Source: Bacteroidales bacterium
GTDB lineage: Bacteria > Bacteroidota > Bacteroidia > Bacteroidales > UBA12077
Assembly: GCA_030156305.1 (NCBI GenBank)
Contig: JASGMZ010000157.1
Coordinates: 1-7,173 of the forward strand
DNA length: 7,173 bases
Direction: 5' to 3'
Shown here: one piece after another, positions 1-5,931 of the stretch
Numbering within the stretch: position 1 is the stretch's first letter
Layout of the letters: each line of letters begins with the position of its first letter
Translations under genes and position numbers: made by a program
The notes under the pieces: model-generated
What the model was told of the DNA's origin: nothing
The model's database searches: none
What the model saw: only the letters and a program-made list of their open reading frames with translations

Positions 1-1
1 A

Positions 2-454
2 CCAAGCCACATGGAAATGTTCTATGGGCATATGGGAGGTTCTATGGGGGAGATTGCTGCCCTGGCATTACTTATCGGATTTGCTTATTTACTGATTCGA
101 AAAGTAATTACCTGGCATATTCCGGTTTCAATTATTGCTACTATTACCGTATTTACAGGTATTTTGTGGTTGATTAATCCGGAAGCTAACGCTGACCCAT
201 TATTCCATTTATTAACCGGAGGAGTTTTATTAGGAGCTATATATATGGCCACCGATTATGTTACTTCACCCATGTCGGTGAAAGGAATGTGGATTTATGG
301 TATTGGAATTGGAGTAATTACGGTATTAATAAGGGTGTTTGGAGCGTATCCCGAAGGTGTTTCATTTGCAATTTTAATAATGAATGCTTTTGTTCCTTTA
401 ATCAATGCGTATATAAAACCTAAACGTTTTGGAGAGGAGGTGAATAATGGCTAA
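2..454 (+). CDS. rnfD: Rnf electron transport complex subunit D (5' truncated by window edge)
   Basis: Membrane subunit of the Rnf ferredoxin:NAD+ oxidoreductase, which carries covalent FMN and belongs to the NqrB/RnfD family. The frame is open to the left edge (first full codon at 2), so the ATG at 11 is internal. About 150 C-terminal residues are present, against roughly 320-350 for the family. The flavinylation motif (SGAT type) lies upstream and is not visible. Seen here are the family stretch G-G-S-M-G-E followed by A-L-A, about five hydrophobic helices, the motif MATDYVTSP, and the C-terminal pattern MNAFVPLIN...KP..FG. That ending favours RnfD over NqrB. The absence of an nqrF-like gene after the last subunit and the short RnfG also favour Rnf. 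The 3' end overlaps rnfG by 8 nt. Function is inferred by homology; confidence is high. Confidence 0.93.
   Translation, partial: PSHMEMFYGHMGGSMGEIAALALLIGFAYLLIRKVITWHIPVSIIATITVFTGILWLINPEANADPLFHLLTGGVLLGAIYMATDYVTSPMSVKGMWIYGIGIGVITVLIRVFGAYPEGVSFAILIMNAFVPLINAYIKPKRFGEEVNNG
431..440 (+). promoter_or_regulatory. Strong Shine-Dalgarno site of rnfG, inside the rnfD 3' end
   Basis: The bases GGAGAGGAGG end 6 nt before the rnfG ATG at 447. This is a near-perfect anti-SD match and supports that start codon. It is embedded in the last rnfD codons (Gly-Glu-Glu-Val), so the match may partly reflect coding constraint. Bacteroidota genes usually lack such sites, and rnfA, the kinase and tex in this window do lack them. 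Confidence 0.7.
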
Positions 455-1025
455 AAAAGAATCTAACTTCAAAAATATGGTGCTTGCCTTATTTATGGTA
501 ACATTTATAGTATCTGCTGCTTTAGGGTATATATATGAAATAACCAAAGAACCTATTGCTGCCAGTAAGCTGGCAAAACAAAATAATGCTATAAAACAAG
601 TGGTTCCTGAGTTTAATAATGAGCCAGGAAAAGAATCCTATAAAATGGCTGTTGATGGAGATACCCTTGAATTTTTTCCTGCAAAATATGATGGTGAATT
701 AGTAGGAACCGCTGTAAGTACTTTTACGAATAAAGGATTTGGTGGAAATATAAAACTAATGGTAGGATTTTTACCTGATGGTACTATTCATAATATTTCG
801 GTACTTGAACATAAAGAAACTCCAGGATTAGGAGACAAAATGCAAAGAAGTAAATCAGAATGGAGTGTACAATTTAATGGTAAAAATCCAGCAGACTATA
901 AATTAAAAGTTACTAAAGATGGTGGTGATGTTGATGCCATCACTGCTTCTACTATTACGTCAAGAGCATTTTGCGATGCTGTTGAACGTGCATATAACGC
1001 ATATATGAAAGGAGGTAAAAAATGA
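447..1025 (+). CDS. rnfG: Rnf electron transport complex subunit G (FMN-binding)
   Basis: Flavoprotein subunit that passes electrons through covalently bound FMN on the outer face of the membrane. The 192 residues match RnfG length; NqrC is longer. There is one N-terminal membrane anchor (about residues 10-30), then a periplasmic FMN-binding domain. Conserved HKETPGLGDK is at 122-131. The flavinylation segment is DAITASTITS at 163-172, with T169 the expected FMN-carrying threonine. The usual SGAT core is replaced by TAST, but the upstream Asp and final Thr are kept. An ApbE-type flavin transferase would be needed, and none is in the window. The start at 447 is set by a strong SD and an 8-nt overlap with rnfD. 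The stop overlaps the rnfE start as ATGA, which suggests translational coupling. Confidence 0.94.
   Translation: MAKKESNFKNMVLALFMVTFIVSAALGYIYEITKEPIAASKLAKQNNAIKQVVPEFNNEPGKESYKMAVDGDTLEFFPAKYDGELVGTAVSTFTNKGFGGNIKLMVGFLPDGTIHNISVLEHKETPGLGDKMQRSKSEWSVQFNGKNPADYKLKVTKDGGDVDAITASTITSRAFCDAVERAYNAYMKGGKK
1008..1016 (+). promoter_or_regulatory. Strong Shine-Dalgarno site of rnfE, inside the rnfG 3' end
   Basis: The bases AAAGGAGGT end 5 nt before the rnfE ATG at 1022 and fix that start. The site overlaps the rnfG C-terminal codons (Lys-Gly-Gly). Together with the ATGA stop/start overlap it points to coupled translation of rnfG and rnfE. Confidence 0.7.
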
Positions 1026-1609
1026 ATCAATGGAAAAATTTTAGTAAAGGATTTTTCAGGGAGAATGCTGTCTTTGTATTATTTCTTGGATTATGCCCAA
1101 CATTAGGTGTTACCACTTCGGCAATTAATGGATTAGGAATGGGGCTGGCTACCACTTTTGTGTTGGTAATGTCGAATTTGGTAGTTTCTATCGTAAAATC
1201 ACAAATTCCGGATAAGGTTCGAATTCCTTCTTTTATTGTGATTATTGCTTCGTTTGTTACAATGGTTGAATTAGTCATGCAAGCCTATTTGCCTTCATTA
1301 TTTGAACAATTAGGCCTTTTTATTCCGTTGATTGTGGTTAACTGTTTAGTATTAGGCCGCTCCGAAGCCTTTGCCTCAAAAAATAATGTAGGTTCTTCTA
1401 TTATTGACGGATTAGGTATGGGACTTGGTTTTGCGATGGCGCTTACCATTCTTGGAAGCGTTCGGGAGATTCTGGGTAGCGGTTCAATCTTTGGATTTAA
1501 ATTTATTGAAGGCGATGGTATGCTGGTTTTTGTTTTAGCACCCGGAGCATTTATCGCATTAGGATATCTTATTGTCTTAATCAATAAAATCAATAAAAAA
1601 ACGGCTTAA
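1022..1609 (+). CDS. rnfE: Rnf electron transport complex subunit E
   Basis: Integral membrane subunit of Rnf, in the NqrD/RnfE family. It is homologous to RnfA, and the two pack as an inverted pair in the membrane core. Its 195 residues are of normal length with about six hydrophobic helices. The family signature LFLGLCPTLGV is at about 20-30 with C25, and VNCLVLGRSEAFA follows at about 106-118 with C108. By analogy with NqrD/NqrE these cysteines help bind an intramembrane [2Fe-2S] cluster shared with RnfA (known for the family, not shown here). The family motif VREILGSGSIFG is present near residues 147-158. The start is supported by a strong SD and the ATGA overlap with rnfG. The gene is followed after 10 nt by rnfA. 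Open frames on the opposite strand of this gene are shadows. Confidence 0.95.
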   Translation: MNQWKNFSKGFFRENAVFVLFLGLCPTLGVTTSAINGLGMGLATTFVLVMSNLVVSIVKSQIPDKVRIPSFIVIIASFVTMVELVMQAYLPSLFEQLGLFIPLIVVNCLVLGRSEAFASKNNVGSSIIDGLGMGLGFAMALTILGSVREILGSGSIFGFKFIEGDGMLVFVLAPGAFIALGYLIVLINKINKKTA

Positions 1610-1619
1610 ATAAATTATT

Positions 1620-2192
1620 ATGGAATATATTATTATCATCATATCGGCAATATTTGTAAATAATATTGTATTAGCGCAGTTCCTCGGGATTTGTCCTTTT
1701 ATCGGCGTTTCGGGTAAAGTAGAAACATCGGTTGGAATGACCGGGGCAGTTACTTTTGTAATGGTTATTGCAACCATTGTGACCTATTTATTGCAGCATT
1801 ATGTGTTGATTCCGCTAGGAATTACTTTTATGCAAACCATTACGTTTATTTTAGTCATTGCATCACTGGTTCAGTTAGTTGAAATTATGCTTAAAAAAGT
1901 AAGTCCGTCGCTATACCAGGCACTGGGAATATTTTTACCGCTTATTACCACAAACTGTGCTGTTCTGGGTGTAGCTATTCTGGCAGTTCAGAAAGATTAT
2001 AATTTGCTCGAGAGTGTTGTGTTCGCTACTGCCAATGCAATAGGTTTTGGATTAGCTTTAATAATATTTGCAGGTTTACGTGAGCACCTCGATATGGTAA
2101 ATATTCCTAAAGCCATGAAAGGTGTGCCTATTGCCTTTGTTACTGCAGGCTTATTGGCATTAGCATTTATGGGATTTGCAGGCCTTGTATAA
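1620..2192 (+). CDS. rnfA: Rnf electron transport complex subunit A
   Basis: Last gene of the operon, an integral membrane subunit of the NqrE/RnfA family that partners RnfE. Its 190 residues are of typical length with about six hydrophobic helices. Signatures are NNIVLAQFLGICPFIGVSG (about 14-32, C25) and ITTNCAVLGVAIL (about 109-121, C113); the two cysteines are the expected cluster ligands. The C-terminus carries the family pattern GLREHLD...P.A.KG.PIAF..AGLLALAFMGF. It lies 10 nt after rnfE. Unlike rnfG and rnfE it has only AT-rich sequence and no SD before its ATG, the common state in Bacteroidota. Gene order (B-C-)D-G-E-A and a terminator in place of nqrF identify Rnf rather than Na+-NQR. 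Confidence 0.95.
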   Translation: MEYIIIIISAIFVNNIVLAQFLGICPFIGVSGKVETSVGMTGAVTFVMVIATIVTYLLQHYVLIPLGITFMQTITFILVIASLVQLVEIMLKKVSPSLYQALGIFLPLITTNCAVLGVAILAVQKDYNLLESVVFATANAIGFGLALIIFAGLREHLDMVNIPKAMKGVPIAFVTAGLLALAFMGFAGLV

Positions 2193-2222
2193 AATTTGTG
2201 TTGCACATATTTATATTTCTTA

Positions 2223-2260
2223 AGAGCAGCTCATTAGAGTTGCTCTATTTTTTTTATTTT
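2223..2260 (+). terminator. Intrinsic terminator of the rnf operon
   Basis: A 10-bp stem (AGAGCAGCTC at 2223-2232 with GAGTTGCTCT at 2237-2246, one G-U pair) closes a 4-nt ATTA loop. An eight-T run at 2248-2255 and TTTT at 2257-2260 follow. It starts about 30 nt after the rnfA stop and is well formed. The downstream kinase gene therefore probably has its own promoter within the 40 nt between here and position 2301, although partial read-through is possible. No clear TAnnTTTG-type -7 box was found in that gap. Confidence 0.9.
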
Positions 2261-2300
2261 GTGATTTTTTTTAAATTGCTTACATTAATTTATTCCTTAT

Positions 2301-4610
2301 ATGAAGATTAAAAGAATATTATTTGTAATACTTCTTACAGTATTATGGGCTAATATTACATTTAGCGCACAAAAAAATAATATTTTAATCTTAAATTCAT
2401 ATCATAAAGGATTACAATGGACCGATAAAATTGTTGAAGGGATTACTGCTGGATTAGAAGAATATGCTAATAATTCAGAAGTTTTTATTGAATATCTCGA
2501 CTCTAAAAGATTTTCCGATTCAATATATTACTCACACATTGTACAATTATATCAAAAAAAATATACCAATATTAATTTAGATGTTATTATTTCATCCGAT
2601 GATGATGCTTTTAAATTTCTTTTGACTTATCGCGATAGTTTATTTGGTGATGTCCCAGTAGTTTTTTCCGGAATTAATTGTCCCCATCAATATCCTAAAG
2701 GTTATACAGGAGTATTAGAAAAAGTGGATTTTGTTAATAATATCTTATTAATTAAAAAGTTACATCCTGATTATTCAAAAATTTATTTATTAGCTGATTA
2801 TACGAATACCGGCAATATTATTTATAAGAGAGCCATTAAAGAATTAAACCAATATACGGATGATATTAGCTATGAATTTTTACACGATTATTCATTCGAT
2901 AAATTATATCAAAAAATTGCCGGGTTAGATGAAAATTCAATTGTATTACTTACTGCTTTTAATAAAGATATCAATAATGAATATTGTTCTTATGATGAAA
3001 TTGCAAGGAATATCTCCAGTATATCTCCCGTACCGGTATATGGGATATGGACCTTTTATTTAAATAATGGGGTTGTTGGGGGTAAAATGAATAGTGGAAA
3101 AGTACAGGGGTTGATAGCCGGGCAGATAGCTAAAAGAGTTCTTTCCGGAGAAGATGTGAATAAAATTAATGTTGAAATTGATTCCACCAACTATTTTTTT
3201 GATTATAATCAACTTAAGAAGTTTAATATTGATCAATCCGATTTACCCGATAATTCCATTATCATTAATCATCCATTTGCGTTGTTTAAGGAATATAAGC
3301 AAGAAATAATTTATATCGCTATTATTATCGTTTTATTGATATTTGTGATTGGATTATTGTGGGTTAATATAATTATCAAAAGAAATAAATTACGTCAAAA
3401 AAAGAAATATCTTAGAGAAATAGAATTAAACCATGAAAAATTACTTTTAGCTAAAGAAAAAGTTGAAGAATCAGATAAGTTAAAATCAGCATTTTTAGCT
3501 AATATTTCACATGAAATTAGAACACCTATGAATGGGATTATAGGATTTTCGAAATTGGTAAAAGATAATCCCAATATCGATCGGGATACGTTAACTAAAT
3601 ATTTAAGTATTATAAATAAAAGTGGTTATATATTGTTAAATCTAATAGATGATATTATTGATCTTTCTAAGATTGAGGCTAAACACTTAAAGATTAATTA
3701 CCGTGCTTGTCGTATTAATACTATCATGGATGAGTTATTAAGTTTTTACAACGAGGAAAAGAAAACCGTTGAAAAATCGCATATCCAGATTATTCTTGAA
3801 AAAGAGGTTGAGCAGAGTGATTTTGCTATATATTCCGATCCTAACCGAATTAATCAGGTATTATTTAATTTATTAAGCAATGCTTTAAAATTCACTTATA
3901 AAGGGGAAATAGTATTTGGTTATAAATTGATTTCAAATGAAATTTTATTCTATGTGCAAGATACCGGTATTGGGTTAGCTTCGCACGAATGTGATATCAT
4001 CTTTGAACGATTTAGACAGGTAGATGATAAAACAACCCGAAAATATGGTGGTTCAGGCCTGGGGCTTTCTATATCCAAAGGTATTGTAGAAAACATGAAT
4101 GGTAAAATATGGGTGGAATCACAAAAAGAAAATATAGATGAAAATAAAACCGGTGGATCAACTTTTTATTTCTCCATCCCATTAAAAATCATTGAAACCC
4201 ATCATGCTTCCGTAAAGAAAAAAGAAAAAAATTATATGTGGCCTGGAAAAACAATATTAATTGTTGAAGATGCTAAGATTTCGTATGAGTTACTGACAAA
4301 ATTCTTAAAAGATTCGAAAGTTAATTTCATTCATGCAGAAAATGGGGAACAGGCCATTGAACTTTGCCGGAATAAGCATTCCATTGATTTAGTATTGATG
4401 GATATTCAACTACCCATGATGGATGGGCTGGAAACTACCAGACAGATTAAACAAAACAATCCGGAGTTACCTGTTATAGCCCAAACAGCCAATGCAATGG
4501 ATGAAGATCGTAAAAATATTATTGAGGCAGGGTGCGATGATTATATTGCTAAACCAATCAATAAATATGACCTTCTCGAAAAGATAAATAACTTTCTTAA
4601 AATGAGTTAG
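2301..4610 (+). CDS. Hybrid sensor histidine kinase with ABC substrate-binding-like periplasmic sensor
   Basis: Membrane sensor kinase of 769 residues. A signal peptide or anchor (about 1-22) is followed by a periplasmic region (about 25-330) beginning NILILNSYHKGLQWTD, typical of the ABC-transporter substrate-binding-like sensor family (PF04392 type). A membrane helix spans about 336-358, followed by a charged, probably coiled linker (360-395). HisKA carries SHEIRTPMNG with phospho-acceptor H404. HATPase_c has an N-box with N523 and N527, G1 DTGIGL (554-559), an F-box FERFRQ (568-573) and G2 GGSGLGLSI (583-591). The receiver domain (about 650-767) has E656/D657, phospho-acceptor D701, T729 and K751. 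All catalytic residues are present, so it should be active. No PAS, Hpt or DNA-binding output domain is seen, so a separate phosphotransfer partner is expected. The ligand is unknown. No SD precedes the ATG. Base composition is visibly more AT-rich than rnf or tex. Confidence 0.92.
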   Translation: MKIKRILFVILLTVLWANITFSAQKNNILILNSYHKGLQWTDKIVEGITAGLEEYANNSEVFIEYLDSKRFSDSIYYSHIVQLYQKKYTNINLDVIISSDDDAFKFLLTYRDSLFGDVPVVFSGINCPHQYPKGYTGVLEKVDFVNNILLIKKLHPDYSKIYLLADYTNTGNIIYKRAIKELNQYTDDISYEFLHDYSFDKLYQKIAGLDENSIVLLTAFNKDINNEYCSYDEIARNISSISPVPVYGIWTFYLNNGVVGGKMNSGKVQGLIAGQIAKRVLSGEDVNKINVEIDSTNYFFDYNQLKKFNIDQSDLPDNSIIINHPFALFKEYKQEIIYIAIIIVLLIFVIGLLWVNIIIKRNKLRQKKKYLREIELNHEKLLLAKEKVEESDKLKSAFLANISHEIRTPMNGIIGFSKLVKDNPNIDRDTLTKYLSIINKSGYILLNLIDDIIDLSKIEAKHLKINYRACRINTIMDELLSFYNEEKKTVEKSHIQIILEKEVEQSDFAIYSDPNRINQVLFNLLSNALKFTYKGEIVFGYKLISNEILFYVQDTGIGLASHECDIIFERFRQVDDKTTRKYGGSGLGLSISKGIVENMNGKIWVESQKENIDENKTGGSTFYFSIPLKIIETHHASVKKKEKNYMWPGKTILIVEDAKISYELLTKFLKDSKVNFIHAENGEQAIELCRNKHSIDLVLMDIQLPMMDGLETTRQIKQNNPELPVIAQTANAMDEDRKNIIEAGCDDYIAKPINKYDLLEKINNFLKMS

Positions 4611-4612
4611 AT

Positions 4613-4707
4613 TAAACCCTTATCCTGACTTTTATCATTGTTACAAAACACTTTACAAACTTTTTGGGGATAGTATCTACACTATTTGTGTAAACCTATA
4701 TCAGGAC
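4613..4707. repeat. Imperfect 17-bp direct repeat with nested hairpins
   Basis: TAAACCnnTATCnnGAC occurs at 4613-4629 and again at 4691-4707, 78 bp apart, with 13 of 17 positions identical. TCCTGA (4623-4628) and TCAGGA (4701-4706) are also inverted relative to each other. Between them lie two TTACAAA copies (4641-4647, 4653-4659). There are also two mutually exclusive small hairpins around 4670-4692: ATAGT/ACTAT and TACAC/GTGTA. The repeats are short and the DNA is AT-rich, so chance is a real alternative. Confidence 0.35.
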
Positions 4708-4759
4708 AAGTCACTTGTTTTATTCATAATTAGTGCATCTTAGAAAACACCAGTTTTTT

Positions 4760-4888
4760 TTAGTGGCGTAATAAAAAACGTCAAGAACAAGGCTTGCGAA
4801 GAATTGACAGCCAGGAGTTTACTGACGTAAATGACTAATTGCCAATGCGAGCGTAACACAGTTATTGACGTTTTCTTATAGCCACTAA
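4760..4888. repeat. 129-bp element bounded by about 24-bp imperfect inverted repeats (MITE-like or structured RNA)
   Basis: The left arm 4760-4784 begins TTAGTGGC and ends AAAACGTCAA. The right arm 4865-4888 is its imperfect reverse complement, beginning TTGACGTTTT and ending GCCACTAA. The outer 8 bp and inner 10 bp match perfectly and only the AT-rich middle differs. Pairing continues inward: GCTTGC (4792-4797) with GCGAGC (4847-4852), and ATTG (4803-4806) with CAAT (4843-4846). The tip is a small hairpin, TTTAC/GTAAA (4818-4831). The whole element can therefore fold as one long stem. No protein is encoded. It could be a miniature transposable element, a REP-like repeat, a bidirectional terminator or a small RNA. 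It lacks integron attC core boxes. Function unknown. Confidence 0.6.
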
Positions 4889-4941
4889 TTATTAAAAGAA
4901 ATCCCGTTCAATCTATTAATTGCTTATGGAAAAAATTTCTT

Positions 4942-5802
4942 TTATTCGTTATTTTCTGGCAGAATAGTGTATATAACCCTAAACCCTATATATGGAGAAG
5001 GAATATCTTCTTCAGTATACTCACTTTCTGATTCTATCATCATATAATACCCGGTGCTATTCCAGCTTCCGCCTTTTATTACATTTTTTTCAGCAACCAT
5101 TTCAGCTGCATTGCCACTCATATTATATAAATCAAATTCGTTTGTTTCGTAGGAATCAACAGGAGCAAGAATGGTTTTGGCCGTTTTTTTATTAGCTAAT
5201 TCTTCATTAAATATTTCAATTTTTCCATCTTTATATTCACGAATTTTGTGTTGTTCAATGTGTTTATAATTACACATGGGCTCACCCTTTTTATTGATTA
5301 AGCTATTCTCTTCCCATGGAAATTTATTATTTGTTCCGGCTTTGGCTGCGTATATCCATTCATGCTCAGTGGGCAGCCTGAATTTAACGTTTTGGTTGTT
5401 TTCTTTTTCCCATTTCTGAGAAAGCCATTCACAATATAATTCAGCGGCCTCGCGGGAGATGTTTACCACCGGATAATTGTCATAGGCAGGATGTTTGTGG
5501 TAGTAGTTTACGTAAGGCTCATTATAGTTTCCGGCTTGTCTCCATTTTATAGTATCAATTTGTGCAATTTTTAGTTTTTCAAACTCTTTATTTTTTTTAA
5601 GTGAATGTAAAAATTCACGATACTGTTTATTAGTAACTTCTGTCTTTTGCATGATAAAAGCATCTACTGAAATTGTATTTCCATTATAAGTTGTTGTTCC
5701 CATAGGGATAAATGCAAAATCCTTAGGAATTGTATAAAAATCTTTTTTTCCTGAGGTTAATAATAAAGGTAATAATACCAATAGTATGAAATTCTTTTTC
5801 AT
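4942..5802 (-). CDS. Exported SUMF1/FGE-fold protein, GldK/GldJ-like, lacking catalytic cysteines
   Basis: A 286-residue protein with an N-terminal export signal (about 1-18) and a formylglycine-generating-enzyme/sulfatase-modifying fold (about 28-278). Family landmarks in order are TEVTNKQYREFL (54-65), NEP and HPAYDNYPVVNIS (94-116), AAELYCEWLS (119-128), RLPTEHEWIYAAKAG (142-156), MSGNAAEM (228-235; GNVWEW in most members), GGSW (244-247) and GFRV (273-276). The NEP...HPAYD.YPVV stretch resembles GldK/GldJ, lipoproteins of gliding and type IX secretion. No cysteine follows GGSW; the only two are C124 and C177, so FGE oxidase activity is unlikely. A structural or binding role in the cell envelope is inferred. 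The signal ends LLLTSGKK, with Lys where a lipobox would have Cys, so signal peptidase I processing is more likely. It is transcribed alone, convergent with the kinase and divergent from tex, and no SD is seen before its ATG. Confidence 0.85.
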   Translation of the reverse strand: MKKNFILLVLLPLLLTSGKKDFYTIPKDFAFIPMGTTTYNGNTISVDAFIMQKTEVTNKQYREFLHSLKKNKEFEKLKIAQIDTIKWRQAGNYNEPYVNYYHKHPAYDNYPVVNISREAAELYCEWLSQKWEKENNQNVKFRLPTEHEWIYAAKAGTNNKFPWEENSLINKKGEPMCNYKHIEQHKIREYKDGKIEIFNEELANKKTAKTILAPVDSYETNEFDLYNMSGNAAEMVAEKNVIKGGSWNSTGYYMMIESESEYTEEDIPSPYIGFRVIYTILPENNE

Positions 5803-5872
5803 GATTATATATTTTTAAGGTTAATAGATTCTATTTTTCTAACTCCTCAAGAGATAAAAATATTGTTTCTGT

Positions 5873-5897
5873 TTTTATTATAAAGATAGTAATAAAA
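5873..5897. promoter_or_regulatory. Perfect 8-bp inverted repeat in the divergent GldK-like/tex spacer (possible operator)
   Basis: TTTTATTA (5873-5880) and TAATAAAA (5890-5897) are exact reverse complements around a 9-bp centre. They sit in the 129-bp spacer (5803-5931) between two divergent starts, about 70 bp from the - strand gene and 34 bp from tex. That position suits a shared operator or promoter element. It is pure A/T, so chance is plausible. No convincing Bacteroidota -7/-33 promoter pair was recognised in the spacer. Confidence 0.3.
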
Positions 5898-5931
5898 TGG
5901 CTAATTTAGCTACCACTTAATTAAATTTGTT

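Larger units (their letters stand above)
4611..4941. other. 331-bp non-coding gap between convergent genes
   Basis: No credible coding frame was seen on either strand. The gap separates the kinase (+) from the GldK-like gene (-), so no promoter is required here. It holds an imperfect direct repeat near the kinase end, a 129-bp inverted-repeat element at 4760-4888, and 9-bp arms AAAAGAAAT (4894-4902) and ATTTCTTTT (4935-4943) around a long loop. A weak AAAAC-ACCA-GTTTT hairpin at 4744-4757 runs into a T tract ending at 4761 and could help terminate the kinase transcript. No strong classical terminator was found for either gene. Confidence 0.6.

Noticed and set aside
1027..1593. Open frames on the - strand across rnfE (1027-1278 and 1285-1593)
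   Set aside because: They are antisense to a strongly conserved membrane protein gene, and their low-complexity Pro/Ile/Asn/Thr-rich translations resemble nothing known.
2..2192. Na+-NQR (nqrB-C-D-E) instead of Rnf
   Set aside because: The short 192-residue G subunit, the RnfD-type C-terminus, and a terminator rather than nqrF after the last gene all favour Rnf.
4760..4888. Integron attC site
   Set aside because: The arms do not carry RYYYAAC/GTTRRRY core boxes in the right places and no integrase is nearby.
4974..4990. Telomere-like CCCTAAACCCTA stretch
   Set aside because: It is a coding sequence on the - strand for the conserved GFRV region of the FGE-fold protein; only about two units occur and it is coincidental.
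4992..5195. 67-codon + strand frame opposite the FGE-fold gene
   Set aside because: It is antisense to the conserved C-terminal half of that gene, with no recognisable protein features.
5922..5929. TAAATTTG, a perfect match to the Bacteroidota -7 box TAnnTTTG, just before tex
   Set aside because: It ends 2 nt before the tex ATG, so transcription would begin inside the gene. The N-terminus encoded from 5932 matches Tex, which rules out a later start.
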